From Ktedonobacter robiniae (GTDB lineage Bacteria; Chloroflexota; Ktedonobacteria; Ktedonobacterales; Ktedonobacteraceae): a stretch of 64,000 bases of DNA. Below, piece after piece: positions 56,836 to 64,000 of this stretch. Below the pieces are notes generated by a model. That model saw only the letters and a list, made by a program, of their open reading frames with translations. It was not told the DNA's origin and made no database searches. Position numbers and translations under genes: made by a program. Position 1 is the stretch's first letter; the number at the start of each line of letters is the position of its first letter. The stretch is taken from positions 186,001 to 250,000 of the forward strand of contig NZ_BNJG01000004.1 in the NCBI RefSeq assembly GCF_016587375.1, in the 5' to 3' direction.

Positions 56836-57564
56836 GTGAAGAACATCTTGAAGTACCGCCAACGCATCATCCTTCTTCTCATCCTCCCATTTCTCTGCCT
56901 ACTTTCGCTGGGTCTCTTACTCTATACGGGTCTGCTCTGGCCAAACGCTCTCTTCGCGTCCAGTTACCAGGTGCGGGGCTTAGATGTCTCAAGCTATCAG
57001 CAAAAGATTGACTGGAAACTCGTGTCACAGACTGGCACCTATACATTTGTGTTTATGAAGGCGACCGAGGGCAAATATTATAAAGACCCATTCTTTCAAG
57101 CCAACTGGCAAGGCGCCAGGACATACGGCATCCTTCGAGGTGCCTATCACTACTATACCGAGTATCGAACTGGTGCTGAGCAGGCTGATAACTATATCAG
57201 CATGGTGCCTAAAGAGGCAGATATGCTTCCACCTGTACTGGACCTGGAGGTATCTGGCCCAGATCACGCGATTATGCTGAAGGAAATCAAGGTCTTTCTG
57301 GACCGTATAGAGGCCTACTACGGGGTCAAGCCCATTATCTATACCGATCACACTCGCTACGACGAGTATATCAAAGGCAACTTTACGAAATATGCCATCT
57401 GGATACGCGATATCCTTATGCCAGCCCAGTGGAGCCAGAAGAATGGTTGGACCTTCTGGCAGTATAGTAGTCGCGGGCATATTCCCGGCGTCCCCGGCTT
57501 TGTTGATCTCAACGTCTTCTTTGGCGATAAGGCCAAACTGCAAGAACTCACCAGCAAAAAATGA
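56836..57564 (+). CDS. GH25 lysozyme-like glycosyl hydrolase, membrane anchored
   Basis: 242 residues. A lysine- and arginine-flanked hydrophobic segment near the N-terminus acts as anchor or signal. Then comes the GH25 fold: GLDVSSYQ, FMKATEG, GAYHYY and the catalytic pair in VLDLEVS, ending with WTFWQYSSRG. These enzymes cleave the peptidoglycan glycan strand outside the cell. The GTG at 56836, six bases after TGGAGG, is preferred to the ATG at 56800. Confidence 0.88.
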   Translation: MKNILKYRQRIILLLILPFLCLLSLGLLLYTGLLWPNALFASSYQVRGLDVSSYQQKIDWKLVSQTGTYTFVFMKATEGKYYKDPFFQANWQGARTYGILRGAYHYYTEYRTGAEQADNYISMVPKEADMLPPVLDLEVSGPDHAIMLKEIKVFLDRIEAYYGVKPIIYTDHTRYDEYIKGNFTKYAIWIRDILMPAQWSQKNGWTFWQYSSRGHIPGVPGFVDLNVFFGDKAKLQELTSKK

Positions 57565-57711
57565 CAAAAGCCGCTAGGAAAGGCCGAAGAGTGAGGATAT
57601 GATTGCTGGTAACGAGTGTTGAAAGCGCCTGTTCTTCCATACTGCGTTCGTCTTCCTCCCTCTTCGTGATGCTCCTACCCCAAAAGTAGAGCAGAGAACA
57701 GAGGTGCTTGT

Positions 57712-58455
57712 CTACGTGGGTGCATGCTTCTCAGCTCGATCCAGAATCATGGTTACCTCCTGGACGTGAGGAATAGCCCGCAATTGATCCAACGCCGTTG
57801 TCATATGCAACGTCCCTGGTGCAATGCATTCCAGGTGTATCTGCTGGCCTGCTTGTTGCTGCTGAAGATGGAGCATCTTCAGCTCTATCTTCTGTTGAGC
57901 ACAGATAGCATGAATAGCATTTGCCAGATTGGAGGTATCGGTCTGGGCGGAGAACGTCATATCGATGGCGTAGGTTAAGGGTGCCAGGCCCAAAAGATGC
58001 GTTCGCTCCAGGTAGCGCAGCGCAATCAAGACAAATAAGGCAATAACGGTTGCCACAAGGGCTTCCCAGAGCATACCCACACCACAGGCCATGCCAATCG
58101 CGGCGACTACCCAGATTGCGGCGGCAGATGTCAGCCCTTTGACATGTTGATGATCCTTACTAATATAAATCGCGCCGCCACCCAGAAAACCGATGCCCGC
58201 GACCACGTAGGAGGCGATACGCGTTGGGTCTAGCTGGATATGTTGTCTATTCAGCTGATCATAAAAGCCATAGCCAGAAATAATGGTAAAGAAGGCACAA
58301 CCCAGCCCAACCAGGGCATTCGTGCGCATCCCGGCAGCCTGACCTCGATTCTCGCGCTCCCAGCCGATAGTGGCTCCCAGGAGCAAGGCCACGCAGAGGC
58401 GTAAGATGATGAGAGGGAATGGAAGCATAGACTGTTTCTCTGTCTTTTCTAGCAA
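57712..58455 (-). CDS. MgtC/SapB family membrane protein
   Basis: 247 residues. Four or five membrane helices in the first 140 residues with GATIGWERE and GMRTNALVGLG, the MgtC signature, followed by a cytoplasmic ACT-like domain of about 90 residues. Members affect magnesium or phosphate homeostasis and ATP synthase; the exact role here is unknown. Confidence 0.88.
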   Translation of the reverse strand: MLEKTEKQSMLPFPLIILRLCVALLLGATIGWERENRGQAAGMRTNALVGLGCAFFTIISGYGFYDQLNRQHIQLDPTRIASYVVAGIGFLGGGAIYISKDHQHVKGLTSAAAIWVVAAIGMACGVGMLWEALVATVIALFVLIALRYLERTHLLGLAPLTYAIDMTFSAQTDTSNLANAIHAICAQQKIELKMLHLQQQQAGQQIHLECIAPGTLHMTTALDQLRAIPHVQEVTMILDRAEKHAPT

Positions 58456-58758
58456 CCAACTATCGTGCTATTCCCTATGGATAGGTGCATTGCGCTCTTT
58501 ACTATAGAGCAATTCTCAGAGAATGCAAACTGCACAATTTTCGTTTCACTCCGAGCGCATTGCCACACCCTTTCTTGTATATATACACGATTGAGAGCGA
58601 GTGAACGATGAAGTCCGGGCGACAATTGTGATATGCTACCCGTAACGGACAGGTGGCGGCGCGGAATGAGAAGAAGATCGCCAGTTATCAAGCCTGAACG
58701 TTCCCTCATTGGGGAATGAGGGTCATTATTGTGTTTTTGGAAGAGGAGATGAGAACTC
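58456..58758. promoter_or_regulatory. Upstream region of the oxidoreductase-epimerase operon with hairpin
   Basis: 303 bp. A perfect 8-bp stem, CCCTCATT-GGGG-AATGAGGG (58703-58722), is followed by a T-rich stretch (TCATTATTGTGTTTTT) and then the AGGAG of the next gene. It could be an attenuator or operator for the operon that follows. No ORF is supported. Confidence 0.4.
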
Positions 58759-59814
58759 ATGGAACGCTTGCGGTTCGGCATTATTGGCTGCGGTGTGATT
58801 GGACAGATGCATGCAGAAGCCATTGCCTCCTTGCCCGACGCGCAGTTAGTAGCGGTCGCGGACACCATTGTCGCGAGTGCGGAGAAGCTCGGAGCAAAAT
58901 ATGGGGCGACCCCCTATGCCGAGTACCAGCAGATGCTGGCAGAGGCACCCATCGACGCAGTGTGTATTTGTACACCTAGTGGGCAACACGGACAGCCCGC
59001 CTGCGAGGCTATGCGGGCTGGAAAACATGTGGTAGTAGAAAAGCCCATGGAGATACAACTTGAGCGTATTCAGGAAATGCTAGCAGTCCAGCGCGAAACC
59101 GGACGCAAGCTGACGGTTATTAGCCAGCATCGCTTTGATGCCGCGTCTCAGCAGGTGCATCAACTGGTCGAGGAGGGCGCGTTTGGACGTCTAGTGCTTG
59201 GCAATGCGGCGATTCCCTGGTGGCGCTCACAAGCCTATTATGATAGTGGCGCCTGGCGCGGCACCTGGGAGTTGGATGGGGGTGGGGTCTTGATGAATCA
59301 GTCTATTCACTCTATCGATCTCCTTCAATGGTTTATGGGGCCGGTCAAGAGTCTGCAGGCCTATACCGATACCCTGGTACACACGATGGAGACCGAGGAC
59401 GTTGCCGTGGCTATTTTGCGCTTCGCCAATGGCGCGCTAGGTACTATTAACGCGACCACGGGTGCCTATCCTGGTGTAACCACGCGTATCGAAGTGTTTG
59501 GCGACCGGGGTTCGGCCGTCATTGAGAATGACAAGCTGCGCTTCTTACGCCTGGCTCGCGATGAAAAGGAAGAGGTTGGTGCCTATGGGAGCGCGGGATC
59601 AAGCAATCCGGAGCCAGAGGATAATGGCGCCGGGGCCTCCGATCCTACAAATATCCAGACCTCAACCCATGCCGCGCAGATCGCGGACTTTATCAACGCC
59701 ATCCGCGAAGATCGGACGCCTGCTATTGATGGGTATGCCGCGCGCCATCCCGTGGAAATTATTCTGGGTATTTATGAATCGGCGCGTACCAAAAAGGAGG
59801 TCTCCTTCTCATGA
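58759..59814 (+). CDS. Gfo/Idh/MocA-family oxidoreductase
   Basis: 351 residues. N-terminal Rossmann motif GCGVIG (residues 10-15), the CTPSGQHG and VEKPM segments, and a C-terminal alpha/beta domain with GGGVLMNQSIHSIDL, whose His and Asp are typical catalytic residues. NAD(P)-dependent oxidation or reduction of a sugar or cyclitol. It overlaps the next gene by 4 bp, and the pair resembles sugar or inositol catabolic operons. Confidence 0.9.
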   Translation: MERLRFGIIGCGVIGQMHAEAIASLPDAQLVAVADTIVASAEKLGAKYGATPYAEYQQMLAEAPIDAVCICTPSGQHGQPACEAMRAGKHVVVEKPMEIQLERIQEMLAVQRETGRKLTVISQHRFDAASQQVHQLVEEGAFGRLVLGNAAIPWWRSQAYYDSGAWRGTWELDGGGVLMNQSIHSIDLLQWFMGPVKSLQAYTDTLVHTMETEDVAVAILRFANGALGTINATTGAYPGVTTRIEVFGDRGSAVIENDKLRFLRLARDEKEEVGAYGSAGSSNPEPEDNGAGASDPTNIQTSTHAAQIADFINAIREDRTPAIDGYAARHPVEIILGIYESARTKKEVSFS

Positions 59815-60668
59815 TTCGTCTCTCAGCCTTTGCCGATGAAATCTCGCCCGACCTGGGAGAGCAGATCGCGGTTCTCCAGGAAGAGCACATCCACTTCATT
59901 GATTTGCGCGGGGCCTGGAACAGCAATGTGCTCGACCTGAGCGATCAGCAGCTCCAGGAGGTCAAGCAAGCACTTGAAACAGCTGGTATTGGGGTCGCGG
60001 CGATTGGCTCGCCGATTGGAAAAGTTCCGATTACCAGCGATTTTGTTGAGCACATGCAGCGCTTTGAACGTGCTCTGTATGTGGCAGAATACCTGGGATC
60101 ACCCTATGTACGTATCTTTTCCTTTTATCCGCCTACTCTAGGCGAGGCCCTCCACCAGGATCAACAAGACGAGCCTGGAATCGATGCCTATAGAGCAGAT
60201 GTGCTCCAACGGCTGGCAGCGCTCACTGAAAAAGCAGCCAAAGCTGGTATCACACTGGTGCATGAGAATGAGAAGATGATTTATGGAGATACAATTGCGC
60301 GCAACGTTGATCTCCTGCAAAGCGTCAATCATCCACGCCTGCGCGCGGTCTTTGATCCCGCGAACTACCTTGAGTGTCAGCAGGTGCCATATCCCCAGGC
60401 CTATGATGCGATCAAGCCCTGGCTGGAATACGTGCATGTGAAGGATGTGAACGCCCAGGGAACGCTCGTGGTCGCTGGCGAGGGAGAGGCCCGCTGGCCA
60501 GACATCCTGCAGCGGCTGCGTAGCGATAGGTATGATGGCTTTCTCTCGCTTGAACCACACCTGGCGGCCGCGGGCCAGTTCCAGGGTTTCAGCGGGGCAG
60601 ATCGTTTTCGCCAGGCCTCCCAGGCGCTCCAGCGTCTGCTGCGCGAGATCAACTGGGAATACGCATAA
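59811..60668 (+). CDS. Sugar phosphate isomerase/epimerase (xylose isomerase-like TIM barrel)
   Basis: 285 residues, AP-endonuclease-2-like TIM barrel. Metal ligands are suggested by Glu in LVHENE, Asp in VFDPANY, His in YVHVKDVN and Glu in LSLEPH. Keto-sugar epimerase or dehydratase activity is likely. Coupled to the oxidoreductase gene by an ATGA overlap; a strong terminator follows. Confidence 0.9.
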   Translation: MIRLSAFADEISPDLGEQIAVLQEEHIHFIDLRGAWNSNVLDLSDQQLQEVKQALETAGIGVAAIGSPIGKVPITSDFVEHMQRFERALYVAEYLGSPYVRIFSFYPPTLGEALHQDQQDEPGIDAYRADVLQRLAALTEKAAKAGITLVHENEKMIYGDTIARNVDLLQSVNHPRLRAVFDPANYLECQQVPYPQAYDAIKPWLEYVHVKDVNAQGTLVVAGEGEARWPDILQRLRSDRYDGFLSLEPHLAAAGQFQGFSGADRFRQASQALQRLLREINWEYA

Positions 60669-60686
60669 GTAGATACAAACAAAAAA

Positions 60687-60722
60687 GTGCTCGGGGGTAA
60701 GACCCGAGCACCTTTTTGTTTT
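60687..60722. terminator. Bidirectional intrinsic terminator
   Basis: GTGCTCGGG (60687-60695) pairs with CCCGAGCAC (60703-60711) across 7 nt, followed by CTTTTTGTTTT and preceded by AAAAAA. It serves the plus-strand epimerase gene and the convergent minus-strand terC-like gene, whose stop is at 60725. Confidence 0.9.
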
Positions 60723-60724
60723 GC

Positions 60725-61690
60725 TTACCGAGAAGCAGTGTGTTCTTTTTGCTTGTTTCCAGTCTCTCCTCCACTCTTGCGCACACGGAGCACCGAGGCC
60801 ACAATGGCCAGGACCAGAACGATGGCGATAACTAAAAGCGAGAGCGCGGTTGGAATATGGAAGATGTCCGCTAGCAGCATCTTCACGCCGACATAGGTCA
60901 AAATGACGGCCAGCCCTGCTTTCAGGTAATAAAACTTATGAATCACGTTGGCAAAAACGAAGTAGAGCGAACGTAGGCCCAGAATAGCAAAGACGTTTGA
61001 GGTATAGACAATAAACGGGTCATTGGTAACCGCGAAAATGGCGGGGATGGAATCAACCGCGAAAACGAGGTCGGTTGTCTCTACCACAATAAGCACAAGC
61101 AGCAATGGTGTCGCGAGAAGCCGTCCATTGTGGCGGGTAAAGAAGCGGCCTTCATCATAGTCCTGTGAGACGGGGAGAATGCGTCGCAGAAGCTTAAGCA
61201 CGGGATTACGCTCCGGATGCACCGCCTCATATTTCTGTAGGCCCATACGAATACCCGTAAAGACCAGGAAGGCACCAAAGAGGTAGATGATCCAGTGGAA
61301 TGTCTCTAACAACACTGTGCCAACGCCGATCAGCAGGCCGCGCATTATGAGTGCTCCTAACACGCCCCAGAAGAGAATACGATGTTGATGCCTGGGAGCA
61401 ACGGCAAAGTAGGTAAACAGTAGGACGAAGACGAATATGTTATCGACGCTCAACGACTTCTCGATGAGATAGCCAGTCAAAAATTGCAAGGCGAGGTCTG
61501 GCCCCTGAAAGATGTAGATACCCAGGTTGAAAGCCAGAGCCAGGCCAATCCAGACCGCGCTCCAGATCAATGCCTCTCTGGTTGAGACTGTGTGTGAGTG
61601 ACGATGAAAGACACCTAGATCTAATGCCAAAAGCACCACAACAAAGGCGTTAAACAACACCCATGGCCAGATTCCCTGTGTAAAGAACAT
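60725..61690 (-). CDS. TerC/Alx family membrane protein
   Basis: 321 residues, about nine membrane helices. Conserved acidic membrane motifs EKSLSVDNIFVF and ETTDLVFAVDSIPAI identify the family, which has been linked to manganese efflux and tellurium resistance. The ATG at 61690 with GGAGAG upstream is preferred to 61789. I looked for a yybP-ykoY manganese riboswitch upstream and did not see one. Confidence 0.9.
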   Translation of the reverse strand: MFFTQGIWPWVLFNAFVVVLLALDLGVFHRHSHTVSTREALIWSAVWIGLALAFNLGIYIFQGPDLALQFLTGYLIEKSLSVDNIFVFVLLFTYFAVAPRHQHRILFWGVLGALIMRGLLIGVGTVLLETFHWIIYLFGAFLVFTGIRMGLQKYEAVHPERNPVLKLLRRILPVSQDYDEGRFFTRHNGRLLATPLLLVLIVVETTDLVFAVDSIPAIFAVTNDPFIVYTSNVFAILGLRSLYFVFANVIHKFYYLKAGLAVILTYVGVKMLLADIFHIPTALSLLVIAIVLVLAIVASVLRVRKSGGETGNKQKEHTASR

Positions 61691-61851
61691 GCTTCTCTCC
61701 CTCTCCCTAATTAACCCATATATAGTTTTGTGCGTGACTTCTCGCGCCTGCGGCAGCCAGCATCCACCACACTCACTACCCAAAAACAACGTAACATATG
61801 GGCATAAGGTGGGCCTGTGAGGAGGCTGAATCGCAGGTAAGAAGCTTGGAT

Positions 61852-63495
61852 CTACACAGCGAGTGGGAGCCAGACATAGAATGTGCTGCCTTCTCCGGGC
61901 TGGCTCTCAGCGGTAATGCGCCCATTCAGCTGCTCTACCAGGGTGTGTGCTATCGCCAGGCCTAAGCCAGTGCCCTCCCGAGAGCGGGCGCGATCCGCGC
62001 GATAGAAGCGCTCGAAGATATGGGGGAGATCGCCAGCTTCAATACCGATTCCGTTATCTCTTACCTGGAGAAGGGCTTCCTGGCCTTTTCGCTCTAACGA
62101 GACGGTAATGATACCACCATGCCCATTTTCCTTGGCAGGTGCATATTTGAGCGCGTTATCAAGCAGGATCAGCATGATGCGGCGGAGATTCTCTTCATTG
62201 CCATAGACGCGCACAGGCTCGATATGGCTCACTTTGAGCTGGAAACTCGACTGATCCATAGCCAGTCGTCCACGCAGTTGGCGAACCAGTTGCAAGAGGG
62301 AATGATCCAGCTCGACTGGTTGCTCACGGGGGTTTCCGCGTGGAGCTGTCACCGCCAGTTTCTGTTCCTGCTCAATAGGAGGAGGCGGGACGATGGTATC
62401 GGCGCTTACGTCGGCGCGGGCCAGCAGGAGCAGTTCGTCGACAAGGCGCGCGAGACGCAGGGTTTCGCTATGCGCATCCAGGAGCATTGTTTTGCGCTCC
62501 TCGGCGGGCAGCTCATCGCTATGCCGCTGGAGAAAGGCCAGGTTTCCCTGGATGGTCGTTAGTGGGGCACGCAACTCGTGTGAAGCGTCTGCAATAAAGC
62601 GATGTTGGGCCGTGGCAGCCTTCTCCAAGGCTGCCAGCATCTCATTAAAGGTATCTACGACCTCGACCATTTCATCATGCCCCTTCGGACGTTGGACCCG
62701 CTGGTGCAAGTTGCCCACATGCACGCCACGGGACTCATTCGCAATATCACGCGCGGTCTTCACCATATCGGACAGCGGGTGCAAAACATTGGTCGTAATC
62801 CCCCAGCCGATGCCTAGCGCAGTGATCAGCACCAGCGCTCCCGTGGTACAGAGGAGAAAGAGCAATTGGGTTTTGGTGGCCTCCTCTGGACTGAGCGACC
62901 TGGCCACCAGGAGCATGCCAATCACGGGGCCCGGCTGGCCCCCTGGGGTGGCCTGGGGTTTATGAATTGACTCAACCAAAATGCGCAGAGGTTCCTTATT
63001 CGGGCCAGATACCGTATATGGTTGGGGATCGTCTGCATTTTGCAGGGCGCGCTGATACATCGCTGCTGTAGGCGTGATATTAAGAGGCTCGTTCTTCGAG
63101 GCATATTGTAAGTGATGCGCCTGGTCGAAGACCTTGACGGTGATCCCTAGCGTATCTTTAGAGAGACTATGGGTATCGATCACACTCAACGAGAGGGGAG
63201 TGGGCCAATCGCTGTCTGCATGCAAACGTTGATGGCGCAGGAGTTCGGCACGAATGTTGGCCTGGGCAGTTCCTGCCTCGGCGCGTAGCGATGCATCCAC
63301 GCTATCGGAGAGCGACTGTGAGGTTAACAGGAAAACGAGCACACCAAAAAAGAGGAGTGAAACCGCGACCAGTCCTCCATACCAGGTAATCAAGCGCAGG
63401 CGTAACAGCCGAGGACGCTTGTTGGAAAAAGGAGAGATAGTGTCCTCACTCTGCTGCTTCTGGCGTAGCGATGGGTTATTATTCTCTAAAGACAT
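61852..63495 (-). CDS. Sensor histidine kinase
   Basis: About 547 residues. Two membrane helices (about residues 36-60 and 220-245) enclose an extracytoplasmic domain of about 160 residues; a HAMP-like linker follows. The phosphorylated His lies in DASHELRAPLT, and the ATPase has DNALKYAP, DNGIGI and GTGLGLAI. It starts at 63495, overlapping the end of the response regulator gene by 17 bp, so the pair is one operon. The signal is unknown. Confidence 0.92.
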   Translation of the reverse strand: MSLENNNPSLRQKQQSEDTISPFSNKRPRLLRLRLITWYGGLVAVSLLFFGVLVFLLTSQSLSDSVDASLRAEAGTAQANIRAELLRHQRLHADSDWPTPLSLSVIDTHSLSKDTLGITVKVFDQAHHLQYASKNEPLNITPTAAMYQRALQNADDPQPYTVSGPNKEPLRILVESIHKPQATPGGQPGPVIGMLLVARSLSPEEATKTQLLFLLCTTGALVLITALGIGWGITTNVLHPLSDMVKTARDIANESRGVHVGNLHQRVQRPKGHDEMVEVVDTFNEMLAALEKAATAQHRFIADASHELRAPLTTIQGNLAFLQRHSDELPAEERKTMLLDAHSETLRLARLVDELLLLARADVSADTIVPPPPIEQEQKLAVTAPRGNPREQPVELDHSLLQLVRQLRGRLAMDQSSFQLKVSHIEPVRVYGNEENLRRIMLILLDNALKYAPAKENGHGGIITVSLERKGQEALLQVRDNGIGIEAGDLPHIFERFYRADRARSREGTGLGLAIAHTLVEQLNGRITAESQPGEGSTFYVWLPLAV

Positions 63496-64000
63496 AGCCA
63501 ATACCACGAATGGTGTGAATCAGGCGCGCCTCGCCATCTGCTTCAAGCATGTTTCGCAGGTAACCGATATAGACCTCAAGCACATTGGATGACCCCTCGA
63601 AGTCCAGCCCCCAGACACGATCCATGATGACATCCCTTGTCAATACCTGGCGTGGACGACGCAAGAAGAGCGCCAGAAGCTCATATTCCGTAGGTGAGAG
63701 CTCTATTTCACGGGGTCCACGATGAGCGACACGTGTTCCTGTATCAAGCTGCACATCGGCATAGTGCAAGATCTCGTGTCGCTCAACCTGATTTCTTCTC
63801 AGCAAGGCCTTGATACGCGCCACCAGTTCCTCGGGGGCAAACGGTTTGACGACATAGTCATCAGCGCCAATCTCAAACCCCTTCACACGGTCCGCGACGG
63901 TATCGCGTGCCGTAAGCAGTAAGATAGGCACATTATCTCCTGCTACGCGTAAACGCTGTACGACCTCCAGACCATTGAGTCCTGGAAGCATGACATCTAA
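63479..64000 (-). CDS. OmpR-family response regulator, cut by window edge
   Basis: C-terminal 173 codons are visible; the frame is open at base 64000 (LDVMLPGLNG), so the N-terminus and the first acidic pair lie outside. LDVMLPG carries the phosphorylated Asp, LLTARD the Thr and VVKPFAPEEL the Lys. A winged-helix DNA-binding domain follows (LSPTEYELLALFLRRP to IRGIGYVFRE). Partner of the adjacent kinase. Confidence 0.92.
   Translation of the reverse strand, partial: LDVMLPGLNGLEVVQRLRVAGDNVPILLLTARDTVADRVKGFEIGADDYVVKPFAPEELVARIKALLRRNQVERHEILHYADVQLDTGTRVAHRGPREIELSPTEYELLALFLRRPRQVLTRDVIMDRVWGLDFEGSSNVLEVYIGYLRNMLEADGEARLIHTIRGIGYVFRE

Noticed and set aside
61691..61851. Possible yybP-ykoY manganese riboswitch before the TerC-like gene
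   Set aside because: The conserved core sequences of that riboswitch are not visible.

Overview
The window is dominated by a modular natural-product gene cluster of about 36 kb, read almost entirely on the minus strand and running off the left edge. About 28 kb of ordinary accessory and housekeeping chromosome follows. The gene set suggests a large, antibiotic-producing, non-proteobacterial soil bacterium: a long SMC protein, many two-gene sensors and exporters, decayed IS605-type transposases, and a PKS/NRPS cluster led by a NusG paralogue. A ktedonobacterial member of Chloroflexota fits best, but that assignment is inference; no rRNA or other marker gene is present.

Cluster, in transcription order (high to low coordinates). 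A NusG/RfaH/LoaP-like antiterminator (35.3-35.8 kb) leads a short operon with a 4-hydroxyphenylpyruvate-utilising dioxygenase that looks like a hydroxymandelate synthase, and a PLP aminotransferase. Two small LuxR-type regulators with degenerate receiver domains follow (31.2-32.8 kb). The next operon holds a TauD/SyrP-like hydroxylase, a type II thioesterase, a flavin halogenase, a cation/proton antiporter and a proline-to-pyrrole starter set (prolyl-carrier dehydrogenase, prolyl-AMP ligase, carrier protein). The assembly line follows: KS-AT(degenerate)-ACP-Cy-A(Cys, with embedded oxidase)-PCP; KS-AT(malonyl)-KR-ACP; C-A-PCP-C; a second, larger flavin halogenase; and C(degenerate)-A(Asp)-PCP-C, cut by the window edge. 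Read together, they predict a halogenated pyrrole-2-carbonyl starter joined to a thiazole, then a beta-hydroxy acetate unit, an unassigned amino acid and (possibly hydroxylated) aspartate.

Regulation is unusually visible. The two cluster operons that begin at about 36.0 and 30.9 kb share a conserved 5' leader with covarying hairpins, each preceded by an 18-20 bp inverted repeat. A 31-bp inverted repeat joined to a TTGACC box occurs twice inside the cluster, and a perfect 34-bp palindrome lies between nusG and the dioxygenase gene.

Right of the cluster: a degenerate transposase (36.5 kb), a metallophosphoesterase, a heterodimeric ABC exporter with an ArsR-type regulator and a short acetyltransferase, an NDH-2-like oxidoreductase, an MFS exporter, GrpB, a class V aminotransferase, an isochorismatase-like hydrolase, an APH-like kinase, a TnpB remnant touching the smc gene, smc, a GT39-like glycosyltransferase, a GH25 lysozyme, MgtC, an oxidoreductase/epimerase pair, TerC and a two-component system cut by the right edge.

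Six otherwise good genes are broken by seven frameshifts. Each is repaired by adding one base, mostly in G/C runs, so they are more likely sequencing deletions than pseudogenes.
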